From positions 1,280,291-1,344,290 of the forward strand of contig NZ_JANFQP010000001.1 of assembly GCF_024436175.1 (NCBI RefSeq): DNA of 64,000 bases. The letters run 5' to 3'. The position numbers and the translations under genes are program-made. Source of the stretch: Kaistella montana (GTDB lineage Bacteria > Bacteroidota > Bacteroidia > Flavobacteriales > Weeksellaceae). Position 1 is the stretch's first letter. Each line of letters begins with the position of its first letter. Below, piece by piece: positions 1-8,451 of the stretch. The notes under the pieces are model-generated. The model ran no database searches, was not told where the DNA came from, and worked only from the letters and a program-made list of their open reading frames with translations.

Positions 1-108
1 ATCGCTGGTTGCGAGACTTACTTTACCAATTCTTCCGTTTTCGAATTTTACGAATTCAACTTCTTTTCCTGTTCTACCGATCAAGGTAACTTTGTTTCTT
101 AGTGACAT
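1..108 (-). CDS. ssb: Single-stranded DNA-binding protein, N-terminal fragment (runs off the window)
   Basis: The first 36 codons are visible on the minus strand, from the ATG at 108. They read MSLRNKVTLIGRTGKEVEF and continue to the window edge. This is the start of the SSB OB-fold: the N(K)VTLIGR strand followed by a Gly turn is highly characteristic. SSB coats ssDNA during replication, recombination and repair. The C-terminal acidic tail lies outside the window and cannot be checked. The upstream gap to 366 is shared with the divergent oxidoreductase gene. The assignment rests on the N-terminal motif only, so a replication paralogue versus a mobile-element SSB cannot be told apart. Confidence 0.8.
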   Translation of the reverse strand, partial: MSLRNKVTLIGRTGKEVEFVKFENGRIGKVSLATSD

Positions 109-341
109 GACTTTAAAATTTTTAATTAAACATTAGAAACGGGTCTCACTGATCTTCCCCGAATCTCTGTTGCAAAGTTTCACCGGTTGACAAAATTTAG
201 TCGGTAACAAACTATTTAATATCGTTTGTAGTCGTTTGCATCAAATATGTAATTAAAAATCAGTTAATTAAAAATTCGCTCAACCTAGATTTTGTTACAT
301 CAAAACTTCCGTTTGTTCAGTATTTACCTTAAAGATTTAAA

Positions 342-349
342 TATATTTG
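342..349 (+). promoter_or_regulatory. Putative -7 box TATATTTG for the oxidoreductase gene
   Basis: This is a perfect TAnnTTTG element of the Bacteroidota sigma factor type. It ends 17 bases before the ATG at 367, so the leader would be only about 10 bases. A TTTG at 312-315 is further away (26 bases) than the usual 19-21 base spacer, so the -33 element is uncertain. Confidence 0.4.
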
Positions 350-366
350 TAAAAAAATAGCAGACA

Positions 367-1422
367 ATGCAAGTAGTAAAAGTAGGTTTGTGCGCTTTTG
401 GAATGAGTGGAAAAGTTTTTCACGCGCCATTTATAAAAGAACATTCCGGATTTATTTTATCCGCGGTGGTCGAAAGAAACAAACAAGAATCAAGAATACA
501 ATATCCCGAATCCACATTATACCGTTCTGTTGAAGAAATGTTGCAATCTGATGTCGATGTGGTGGTGGTGAATACGCCCGTTCAAACCCATTATGAATAT
601 GCAAAAATGGCTCTGAATGCCGGTAAAAATGTGATTATAGAAAAACCTTTTACCGTCAATGTTGCTGAAGCGCAAGAATTAGTGGAACTTGCCGAAGAAA
701 AGAAACTGTTCTTAAGCGTTTTCCAAAACCGCAGATTCGATCGAGATTATCAGCAGGTTCAGAAAATTTTATCTGAAGGCTATTTAGGAAACATCAAAGA
801 AGTAGAAATCCGGTTTGACCGCTTCCGTACTATTCCCGGCGCAAAAGCTCACAAAGAAGATCCCGCAAAACCGGGTTCCGGGAGCTTACATGATCTGGGC
901 GCTCACCTCATCGATCAGGCGGTGCAACTTTTTGGTGTTCCTGAGAAGCTTTTTGCGGATGTATTTTCGATGAAAGGAAAAACATTTGCCAATGACTATT
1001 TCGAGATTTTACTCTATTATAAGAATGATTTACGAGTACGATTGAAATCCTCAGTTTTTAGCAAAGAAGCTCATTATGCTTACGCAATACATGGTGACAA
1101 AGGAAGTTTCTTACAAGAAAGAACCGATGAACAGGAAAGTGAATTGGCTGCAGGAGCAATTCCTGTTTTCGAGGAAGATTGGACAAAACCTTTAACAGAA
1201 AATGATGGGATTTTGAATTATTTAAATGAAAACTCAGAATCTGAAAGAATATTGACTAAAAGCGAACCTGGAAATTACATGAACTACTATCATCAAATAT
1301 ACGAACACATCGTTTTCCAGCAACCATTGCCCTCGCCCGGCGCCGAAATTATCATCAACATGAAACTGATCGAAGCAGCAGAAGAAAGTTCTCGAAATGA
1401 ACGGGTAACACTAATTAAATAG
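367..1422 (+). CDS. Gfo/Idh/MocA family NAD(P)-dependent oxidoreductase
   Basis: This is a 351-residue two-domain dehydrogenase. The N-terminal Rossmann fold starts at once (glycine-rich loop G12-M-S-G15, then VFHAPFI). The family motif EKP is at residues 92-94, where K93 is the usual catalytic lysine. The C-terminal alpha/beta domain carries DLGAH at 176-180, placing the conserved Asp and His near the substrate. The full length matches the family. The FHAPF variant is typical of the YdgJ/IolW-like branch (scyllo-inositol or related sugar dehydrogenases), but the substrate cannot be read from sequence. It is a single gene, divergent from ssb. Its product is predicted to be cytosolic. Confidence 0.85.
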   Translation: MQVVKVGLCAFGMSGKVFHAPFIKEHSGFILSAVVERNKQESRIQYPESTLYRSVEEMLQSDVDVVVVNTPVQTHYEYAKMALNAGKNVIIEKPFTVNVAEAQELVELAEEKKLFLSVFQNRRFDRDYQQVQKILSEGYLGNIKEVEIRFDRFRTIPGAKAHKEDPAKPGSGSLHDLGAHLIDQAVQLFGVPEKLFADVFSMKGKTFANDYFEILLYYKNDLRVRLKSSVFSKEAHYAYAIHGDKGSFLQERTDEQESELAAGAIPVFEEDWTKPLTENDGILNYLNENSESERILTKSEPGNYMNYYHQIYEHIVFQQPLPSPGAEIIINMKLIEAAEESSRNERVTLIK

Positions 1423-1489
1423 GCCTACATAATACATAAACCACTATTTAGACAATAACCGCTAAGTTTTTTCTTAAGGACTAAATTAT

Positions 1490-1497
1490 TACCTTTG
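1490..1497 (+). promoter_or_regulatory. Putative -7 box TACCTTTG for the signalling operon
   Basis: A perfect TAnnTTTG match lies 39 bases upstream of the ATG at 1537, the first gene of a six-gene run. No clear TTTG -33 box is present at the usual distance. It is the only consensus -7 motif I see in this gap. Confidence 0.5.
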
Positions 1498-1536
1498 GAA
1501 ACTTAACCCATTTTTACCTTAAATTTATTTTTGAAA

Positions 1537-2682
1537 ATGATTCTAATTGTAGATGATGCTCCTGAGAATATCATATCTTTGAAAAAGGTACTCGAGAAAA
1601 ATGATTTTGAGGTTGATACCGCATCTTCAGGCGAGGAAGCATTAAAAAAAATTCTAAAAAAATCCTACGTCCTAATCATTCTGGACGTTCAAATGCCTGG
1701 AATGGATGGCTTTGAAGTAGCGGAAGCCATTTCCGGTTACAGCCGAGCCAAAGAAACTGCTATCATATTTCTTTCTGCAGCGAGCGCAAATCTAAATTTA
1801 ATTACTAAAGGATACTCTTCCGGTGGTCTCGATTACATCAGCAAGCCGGTGGACATCAATATTCTTTTGCTTAAAGTGAAAACTTTTTATCGGATTTATG
1901 AGCAAAGCCGCGCACTGAACGAAATGCAAACCGCACTTCGCGAAGAGATCGAATTTCGGAAAGAAGCCGAAAGAAAAAAAGACGAATTCATCAGTATCGC
2001 AAGTCACGAACTGAAAACACCGATGACGAGTATCAAAGGATACATTCAACTTTTGGAAAGAAGCTTGGACAAAAACGACATCGAAACAGTGCGAACCCGA
2101 CTTCATAAAGTCCAGAATCAAGTAGAAAAACTCCATTTATTGATCGCAGATTTGCTTGATATTTCGAAAATTGAAAGCGGAAAACTGAAATTCAACAAGA
2201 AATATTTCGAATTCGAAGGTTTGGTTTCTCACATTGCTGAAATCATGCAGCAATCGAATCCTCAGGTTAAAATCATTATAAAAAACAAAGTTGAAGCCCA
2301 AATCTATGCAGACGAAATGCGGATCGAACAAGTGATCATCAACTTCATGACCAATGCTATTAAATATGCGCCTGATTCTGAAGAAATCCACATCAGTTCA
2401 GAACTGAAAGGGAACAATCTTTGCTTCTCGGTGAAGGATTTTGGAATCGGAATGTCGCCGGAACATCAACAAAAAATATTTGATAAATTTTACCGAATCG
2501 AAGAAACATCAGCACGTTTCCAAGGTTTGGGAATCGGCTTATATATTTGCCAGGAAATTATCGAGCGACACAACGGAATCATCGGAGTCAACAGCGTTCT
2601 TGGTGAAGGTTCGGAGTTTCATTTCACAATTCCCCTAAATCCTGAAAAGGAAGAAATTAAAATTGAAAACAATGAGTTTTAA
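1537..2682 (+). CDS. Response regulator-histidine kinase fusion (REC-HisKA-HATPase)
   Basis: The protein has about 381 residues. An N-terminal receiver domain (residues 1-120) has the acidic pair DD near residue 7 and phospho-acceptor D50 (ILDVQMPGMDG). A short coiled linker follows, then a DHp domain with FISIASHELKTP and phospho-His H157, then a HATPase domain with an N-box (INFMTNAIKYAP), G1 (DFGIGM) and G2 (GLGIGLYI). There is no membrane segment, so it is a soluble kinase driven by phosphorelay input. I prefer the ATG at 1537 to an in-frame TTG at 1531, because the receiver then begins MILIVDD as usual. Its end overlaps the next gene by 11 bases, so the two are probably translationally coupled. 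Confidence 0.9.
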   Translation: MILIVDDAPENIISLKKVLEKNDFEVDTASSGEEALKKILKKSYVLIILDVQMPGMDGFEVAEAISGYSRAKETAIIFLSAASANLNLITKGYSSGGLDYISKPVDINILLLKVKTFYRIYEQSRALNEMQTALREEIEFRKEAERKKDEFISIASHELKTPMTSIKGYIQLLERSLDKNDIETVRTRLHKVQNQVEKLHLLIADLLDISKIESGKLKFNKKYFEFEGLVSHIAEIMQQSNPQVKIIIKNKVEAQIYADEMRIEQVIINFMTNAIKYAPDSEEIHISSELKGNNLCFSVKDFGIGMSPEHQQKIFDKFYRIEETSARFQGLGIGLYICQEIIERHNGIIGVNSVLGEGSEFHFTIPLNPEKEEIKIENNEF

Positions 2683-5600
2683 AAAAAATCTATTTTTCGG
2701 ACTTGGATTATCACTTTTGCTGTTATTTATAAGTTCACTCGCGTCGTACATCAGCATCCATAACCTCATCGAAAGCTCTGAAATGGTTCGAAGCAGCAAT
2801 CGGGTGATCAAAAATCTAGACAATACCCTTTCTCTGCTTAAAGACGCCGAAACTGGTCAAAGAGGATATCTTTTGACAGACAAAGAACAGTTCCTGAATC
2901 CTTATCTTGAAGCTAGAAAAAATATTGAAGTACAAATCGATAAAGTTTCTAAGCAGATTTCTACAACGCCCACTCAAAAAGGTAATTTTGAAAACCTTAA
3001 GAAATATACCTATTTGCGTTTGCAGATTCTGGACATTAATCTGAAGAGCAAAACCACGAAAAATTATATTGATCCAAAATTCTTGGATCTAGGTAAACAA
3101 TATATGGATAATGTTCGGGCAACAGTGCTCAAAATGCAAGAAGAGGAACAAATCGTTCTTGCATCCCGAACCGAAACCATGAAGAAGTTTGCTTCATACA
3201 CGCCAATTCTCATTGTCCTTTCCGCGCTGCTCGCGATTTCCATTACCTTGTTTTTCTTCAGAAAAGTATCTAATGACTTCAGCGAAAAAACAAGACTTAC
3301 CGAGGAATTAGAACAAAAAAATGAAGAAACGCAAAACCGCCTGATTGCCATAGAAAATGTTGCAGCAAAAATTTCTGCGGGCAATTATGATATTATTTCG
3401 GATTCCTTTGCAGTACAAAACCTTGGAAACGTAGCAGTACCATTAAATAAAATGGCGCAGTCCCTTCAATCTTCATTTAATGCACTTCAGGAAAGAGAAT
3501 GGCTTAGCACTTCAATTGCGCAACTTAACGAGAAAATGATGGGCGACAAAAGCATTGAAAAACTCGCCTCTGACATTCTGAATCAGCTTACCGAAAGTAC
3601 AGAAAGTTCTGTAGCTGCTATTTATCTTCAAGGTGAGGATAACCGTTTGCATCTTGCAGGAAGTTACGCTTTGGCAGATCAGCACTGTAAAAAACAATTG
3701 CAAATTGGTGAAGGAATTGCCGGGGAAGCTTTCCGTTCCGAAAAACACATTGTGGTTCAAGATATTCCTGATGACAACCTCACAATAAGTTTTGCAACCG
3801 GAAATACCAAACCGAAAAACATCGTAGCAGTACCTATTACGCGCTATAATCTTCCGCTTGGTGTGATTGAATTGGGAGCGATGCACAACTATTTCCCTCA
3901 TCAACTTGAGTTTTTGGATGCAGTTGCCGCCAATATCGGTCTTGCTTTTTTCAGCGCCCAAAGCAGAATTAAAATGCAGGAACTTTTGGAAGAAACTCAA
4001 GCGCAATCCGAAGAATTACAAACGCAACATTCTGAACTTGAGAATATTAACGCAGAATTAGAAGCGCAATCGCAAAAACTTCTTGCTTCCGAAGAAGAAC
4101 TTCGGGTGCAACAAGAAGAATTGATGCAAAGCAACCAAGAACTCGAGGAAAGAACGAGTCTTTTGGAAGAAAAAAATATGCTTATTGAGCAGCATAATAT
4201 TGAAATTCAACAAAAATCCATCGAACTGGAACAAAGCACCAAATACAAATCGGAGTTTCTCGCCAATATGTCTCACGAGTTGCGCACACCGCTCAATTCG
4301 ATTTTATTGCTTTCAAAATTAATGACAGAAAGCGATGATCTCGACGAACAATATGTGGAATACGCTGAAGTGATGCAGAGCTCCGGACAAGGACTCCTAA
4401 CGCTGATTGATGAAATTCTCGACCTTTCGAAAATTGAATCGGGGAAAATGACTTTGGAAATACAAGAAGTTCCTTTAGAAGAAATTGCTACCGATATGAA
4501 AATGATGTTCGGAGCGATTGCTAAAGAAAAAAATCTTGCTTTAAACATCGAAACACTGCCGGAAACTACTCCACTATTGCAAACCGACAAGCTTCGACTA
4601 GAGCAAATCCTGAAAAATTTACTTTCAAACGCCATCAAATTTACCTCCGAAGGAAGCATTAGTTTAAAAATTTCTAATGACGAATCGAAAGAAAAAATAG
4701 TTTTCAAAGTAATCGATACCGGAATCGGAATCGCCAAAGACAAACTGCGAATGGTGTTTGAAGCCTTTCAGCAAGCCGATGGATCTACACAAAGAAAATA
4801 TGGAGGAACCGGACTTGGTCTATCCATCAGCCGTGAATTAGCAAGACTCCTCGGTGGTGAAATTTTACTAAAAAGTACCGAAGGAGAAGGTAGCGAATTT
4901 ACTTTAGTCGTTCCAATAAAAACGGTTGAAAACCAAGAAATGACCATCGTAGAAGAACCAAAAGTTCTTCTAACACCTCCGGAAACTGAAAAAAAACAAG
5001 AAAACAATCAACCTGAAAGGTTTGTAACACAAAAAATCCCGCAGCCAATTGAGGATGATCGCGATAACATCGAGGAAGGCGATAAAGTAATTCTAATTAT
5101 TGAAGACGATACCGCTTTTGCAAAAATTCTCCGTGATTTCTCCCGAACCAAAAACTACAAAGTGGTGGTAGCTGTTCAAGGTGATCTGGGTTTAGAAATG
5201 GCGCAACATTACAAGCCACTCGCTATTTTGCTCGACATTCAACTTCCAGTGATGGACGGTTGGCAAGTAATGGAAGCTCTGAAATCGAATCCGCAAACCA
5301 AACCAATTCCTGTACACATCATGTCTTCCATGAAATTCAAACAGGAAAGTCTTCTTCGCGGTGCGGTAGATTTCATCAACAAACCTTTTGCTTTAGAACA
5401 AATGCAGGAAATTTTCATTAAACTTGAAAATGCACTGAACCGTTCACCAAAAAAAGTGCTGATTGTAGAAGAAAACGAGCAACATGCGAAAGCTTTAAGT
5501 TACTTTTTGGAAGCTAATAATATTACCACCGATGTTGCTACCAATGTTTCCGACAGCATCGAATCTCTTCACAACAAAGAAATCGACTGCGTGATCCTCG

Positions 5601-6265
5601 ACATGGGAGTTCCAGATCGTTCTGCCTACGAAACTCTCGAAACCATTAAACAAAATAAAGGTTTGGAACAATTGCCAATCATTGTATTTACCGGGAAAAA
5701 CCTTTCAAAAGGCGAAGAAAACCGCATCAAAAAATACGCAGATTCTATCGTGGTGAAAACCGCCTATTCTTACCAAAGAATCCTGGATGAAGCGGGACTT
5801 TTCCTTCATTTAGTTGAAGAAAAACATAAGAAAAAACAAGATCCCAATTCCGGCTACCAAAGCGAAGGCGAATTGAGAAACATTTTAAAAGACAAAACCG
5901 TTTTGATCGCCGATGATGATGTGAGAAATATTTTCTCGCTCACCAAAGTTCTCGAAATGCACGGTATGAAAGTACTTCCCGCGATGGACGGAAAAGAAGC
6001 GCTGAAAACCTTACACGAGAATCCAAGTATCGACGTAGTTTTAATGGATATGATGATGCCAGAAATGGACGGCTACGAAAGCATCCGCGAGATTAGATCA
6101 TCATACAAATTCAAAAATTTGCCTGTTTTGGCAGTCACTTCCAAAGCGATGATGGGCGACCGTGAAAAATGCATCGCAGCGGGCGCTTCCGATTATATTT
6201 CGAAACCGGTCGATGTTGATCAGCTGGTTTCTTTGCTAAGAGTTTGGCTTTATGATAAAATTTAA
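2672..6265 (+). CDS. Hybrid histidine kinase: CHASE3-GAF-HisKA-HATPase with three receivers
   Basis: The protein has about 1197 residues. TM1 is near residues 6-27; an extracytoplasmic CHASE3 domain contains the hallmark DAETGQRGYLL; TM2 is near 175-197. A GAF domain covers about 280-430 and a Gln/Glu-rich coiled coil about 430-530. The DHp domain has H535 (NMSHELRTPLNS), followed by HATPase with LLSNAIKFT and GTGLGLSIS. Three receivers follow, with acceptor aspartates D855, D977 and D1126. The middle receiver has EE instead of the usual DD pair (IVEENEQ). I use the ATG at 2672, not the in-frame TTG at 2663. It is the likely hub of the operon, passing signal to the single-domain regulators, CheR and CheB. 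The ligand of CHASE3 is unknown. Confidence 0.92.
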   Translation: MSFKKNLFFGLGLSLLLLFISSLASYISIHNLIESSEMVRSSNRVIKNLDNTLSLLKDAETGQRGYLLTDKEQFLNPYLEARKNIEVQIDKVSKQISTTPTQKGNFENLKKYTYLRLQILDINLKSKTTKNYIDPKFLDLGKQYMDNVRATVLKMQEEEQIVLASRTETMKKFASYTPILIVLSALLAISITLFFFRKVSNDFSEKTRLTEELEQKNEETQNRLIAIENVAAKISAGNYDIISDSFAVQNLGNVAVPLNKMAQSLQSSFNALQEREWLSTSIAQLNEKMMGDKSIEKLASDILNQLTESTESSVAAIYLQGEDNRLHLAGSYALADQHCKKQLQIGEGIAGEAFRSEKHIVVQDIPDDNLTISFATGNTKPKNIVAVPITRYNLPLGVIELGAMHNYFPHQLEFLDAVAANIGLAFFSAQSRIKMQELLEETQAQSEELQTQHSELENINAELEAQSQKLLASEEELRVQQEELMQSNQELEERTSLLEEKNMLIEQHNIEIQQKSIELEQSTKYKSEFLANMSHELRTPLNSILLLSKLMTESDDLDEQYVEYAEVMQSSGQGLLTLIDEILDLSKIESGKMTLEIQEVPLEEIATDMKMMFGAIAKEKNLALNIETLPETTPLLQTDKLRLEQILKNLLSNAIKFTSEGSISLKISNDESKEKIVFKVIDTGIGIAKDKLRMVFEAFQQADGSTQRKYGGTGLGLSISRELARLLGGEILLKSTEGEGSEFTLVVPIKTVENQEMTIVEEPKVLLTPPETEKKQENNQPERFVTQKIPQPIEDDRDNIEEGDKVILIIEDDTAFAKILRDFSRTKNYKVVVAVQGDLGLEMAQHYKPLAILLDIQLPVMDGWQVMEALKSNPQTKPIPVHIMSSMKFKQESLLRGAVDFINKPFALEQMQEIFIKLENALNRSPKKVLIVEENEQHAKALSYFLEANNITTDVATNVSDSIESLHNKEIDCVILDMGVPDRSAYETLETIKQNKGLEQLPIIVFTGKNLSKGEENRIKKYADSIVVKTAYSYQRILDEAGLFLHLVEEKHKKKQDPNSGYQSEGELRNILKDKTVLIADDDVRNIFSLTKVLEMHGMKVLPAMDGKEALKTLHENPSIDVVLMDMMMPEMDGYESIREIRSSYKFKNLPVLAVTSKAMMGDREKCIAAGASDYISKPVDVDQLVSLLRVWLYDKI

Positions 6266-6276
6266 AAAAACTGAGA

Positions 6277-6651
6277 ATGAATAGCAGTAAAAAAATCCTC
6301 ATCATCGATGATGACAGCAAAAATATCTTCGCGCTGAACGCTGTTTTAAAGGCCCGAAAATACCAATGCATTTCCGCACTCAGTGCCAAAGAAGGTTTGC
6401 AACTCCTCGCCGGAAACGATTCAATCGGAGTGGTTTTGATGGATATGATGATGCCAGAAATGGACGGTTATGAAGCCATTATGAAAATGAAAACCGATGA
6501 AGATTTGAAGAAAATCCCCGTAATCGCCGTCACAGCACAAGCGATGACCGGTGATCGAGAAAAATGCATGAACGCAGGAGCCGATGGATATTTATCGAAA
6601 CCTGTGAATGTGGACGAATTGGTGAAAATGCTCAATCATTTAATTAATTAA
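6277..6651 (+). CDS. Single-domain response regulator (receiver only)
   Basis: This 124-residue protein is one receiver domain with no output domain. It has the acidic residues IIDDD at the N-terminus, phospho-acceptor D56 in LMDMMMPEMDGYE, the switch threonine in AVTAQAM, and the conserved lysine in LSKPV. It closely resembles the third receiver of the kinase just upstream (both share MDMMMPEMDGYE and MTGDREKC/MMGDREKC), which suggests duplication of that module. It begins 11 bases after the kinase stop. It probably acts as a diffusible phospho-carrier or a competitor in the relay. Confidence 0.9.
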   Translation: MNSSKKILIIDDDSKNIFALNAVLKARKYQCISALSAKEGLQLLAGNDSIGVVLMDMMMPEMDGYEAIMKMKTDEDLKKIPVIAVTAQAMTGDREKCMNAGADGYLSKPVNVDELVKMLNHLIN

Positions 6652-6656
6652 AAAAA

Positions 6657-7475
6657 GTGAACTCCGAACGCAGCGACGAATATCTAGAAACCCTCCTCGG
6701 CGATATCCTGGAAGTCTATGGCTATGATTTCACGGGCTATTCTCGTGCATCGCTCAAGCGGCGAATTGTGCGGCTTTATCAGTTGGATCATTTTGTGAGT
6801 TTCGCTGAATTTCGCTACAAAATAAGAACAGAACCTGGGTATTTTAAAAGATTTCTGGAAGAAGTAACGATCAATGTAACGGAAATGTTCCGAGATCCTT
6901 CTTTTTATAAGACATTACGGACCGAAATTCTTCCAAAACTTGGCACTTATCCGTTCATCAGAATTTGGGTGGCCGGTTGCAGTACAGGCGAAGAAGCTTA
7001 TTCCATTGCGATTTTCTTGCAAGAACTTAACTTGTTGCACAAATCTTTGATTTATGCCACCGACATCAACAGTGCAGTGCTAGAAAATGCTGCTCAAGCG
7101 ATGATTCCTTTAAGTAAAATAAAATTGTACACCGAAAATTATATCGCGGCAGGTGGTAGCGAACAATTCTCCGATTATTATACCGCTAATTATTCCCTCG
7201 GAAAATTGAAAGATGAATTGAAATCAAAAATTATTTTTTCTACCCACAATTTGGTGACGGATAATTCTTTTAATGAATTTCAATTAATTCTTTGTCGCAA
7301 TGTGATTATCTATTTCGACAGGCCATTGCAAAATACGGTTTTTGAACTTTTCGATAATAGTTTGGAGAAGCGTGGTTATTTGGCACTGGGAACAAAAGAA
7401 ACTTTGGATTTTTCATCAATTTCTAGAAATTATGAAAGATTAAATGGAGAAAAAATTTGGCGTAAAATACATTAA
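6657..7475 (+). CDS. cheR: CheR-type protein-glutamate methyltransferase
   Basis: This 272-residue SAM-dependent methyltransferase starts at GTG 6657, five bases after the preceding stop. The N-terminal helical CheR_N region (about 1-70) is followed by the SAM-binding motif IWVAGCSTGEEAYSIA and the family signature LILCRNVIIYFD. CheR methylates glutamates of chemoreceptors. No receptor, CheA or CheW is encoded nearby, and this lineage has no flagella, so the substrate here is unknown. Pairing with cheB two bases downstream and with a multi-receiver kinase suggests a non-chemotactic adaptation circuit. The family call is firm; the role is inference. Confidence 0.92.
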   Translation: MNSERSDEYLETLLGDILEVYGYDFTGYSRASLKRRIVRLYQLDHFVSFAEFRYKIRTEPGYFKRFLEEVTINVTEMFRDPSFYKTLRTEILPKLGTYPFIRIWVAGCSTGEEAYSIAIFLQELNLLHKSLIYATDINSAVLENAAQAMIPLSKIKLYTENYIAAGGSEQFSDYYTANYSLGKLKDELKSKIIFSTHNLVTDNSFNEFQLILCRNVIIYFDRPLQNTVFELFDNSLEKRGYLALGTKETLDFSSISRNYERLNGEKIWRKIH

Positions 7476-7477
7476 AA

Positions 7478-8047
7478 ATGGAAAATTGCAGCGCTTTAAT
7501 CATTGGCGGATCAGCAGGAAGCATCGAGGTTTTACTGAAGGTATTGCCCGGACTTGATTCTTTTCTGGATTTCCCAATTGTCATTGTATTGCATAGAAAA
7601 TCCGGGAAAGACAATATCCTGACCGATATTTTATCCACCAAAACACAACTGCGGGTAAAAGAACTTGAAGAAAAAGAAAAAATAAAACCTGCCACTATTT
7701 ATCTTGCACCTCCGAATTATCACGCATTAATCGAGGCTGATCAAACTTTTTCACTCGATGCTTCCGAGAAAGTGAATTTCTCACGACCTTCCATCGATGT
7801 TACTTTTGAAAGTGCTGCGGAAGTTTTTAAAAACAATCTTGTCAGTTTATTGCTTTCCGGAGCCAATAACGATGGCACAGAAGGACTAAAAAAAGTAAAA
7901 AATAAAGGTGGAAAAGTGATCATTCAAAACCCCAATTCGGCCATTGTAAGGTATATGCCCGAATTCGCAATAGAACACGTAAACCCCGATGCAGTCTTGA
8001 ACGATTCAGAAATGGCTGCATATATAAATAAGCTCTCAAAAAAATGA
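7478..8047 (+). CDS. cheB: CheB-type methylesterase lacking a receiver domain
   Basis: The 189 residues cover only the methylesterase (CheB_methylest) domain. The catalytic triad is visible: S12 in IIGGSAGS, H39 in VLHRKSG, and D132 in SGANNDGTEG. The lipid-like fold motif YLAPPNYH is also present. Classical CheB has an N-terminal receiver that gates activity; it is absent here, but a separate receiver protein follows at once with a 4-base overlap, so regulation may be in trans. It would remove methyl groups added by the neighbouring CheR. The target is not identified. Confidence 0.93.
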   Translation: MENCSALIIGGSAGSIEVLLKVLPGLDSFLDFPIVIVLHRKSGKDNILTDILSTKTQLRVKELEEKEKIKPATIYLAPPNYHALIEADQTFSLDASEKVNFSRPSIDVTFESAAEVFKNNLVSLLLSGANNDGTEGLKKVKNKGGKVIIQNPNSAIVRYMPEFAIEHVNPDAVLNDSEMAAYINKLSKK

Positions 8048-8418
8048 ATCCTACCACAGCAAAAAAAATATTTATTTTCGATGATAATCTGGAAATTCTG
8101 GAACTGTGCACCGAAATTCTGGAAGATTTGGGCTGCGAAGTGAAAACATCACCCACAACGACCAACGTAGAACAACAAGTGTTGGATTATATGCCGGACC
8201 TTATTTTCATGGATAATTGGCTCCCCGATATCAGCGGAATTGAAGCTACAAAACTGCTAAAATCGAATGAAACTTTAAAAAAAATACCGGTACTTTATTT
8301 CTCTGCAAACAGCAATATCGATGCTTTGGCTCGAGAAGCCGGCGCTGATGATTATCTCGCAAAACCATTCGATATCGACCAATTCGAAGAGGTCATAAAA
8401 AAATATGTCAGTGCATAA
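8044..8418 (+). CDS. Single-domain response regulator following cheB
   Basis: This 124-residue stand-alone receiver has IFDDNLEIL at the N-terminus (the acidic pair is DD, with N after it), acceptor D57 in IFMDNWLPDISG, a serine switch residue in LYFSANS and the conserved lysine in LAKPFD. Its ATG overlaps the end of cheB by 4 bases, so the two are translationally coupled. It could supply in trans the receiver that this CheB lacks, or be an output of the hybrid kinase. It is only moderately similar to the other single-domain regulator in the operon. Confidence 0.9.
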   Translation: MNPTTAKKIFIFDDNLEILELCTEILEDLGCEVKTSPTTTNVEQQVLDYMPDLIFMDNWLPDISGIEATKLLKSNETLKKIPVLYFSANSNIDALAREAGADDYLAKPFDIDQFEEVIKKYVSA

Positions 8419-8451
8419 TGCCCTTCAAAATTATCACTAATAACCACCACG

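Noticed and set aside
2663..2671. TTG start for the hybrid kinase, and likewise TTG starts at 1531, 48127 and 58082
   Set aside because: Each has an in-frame ATG two or three codons later (or one codon) that gives the usual N-terminus for the family, so the ATG was chosen.
3512..4006. 164-codon minus-strand ORF inside the hybrid kinase gene
   Set aside because: It lies opposite the GAF domain of a clear gene and shows no recognisable motif.
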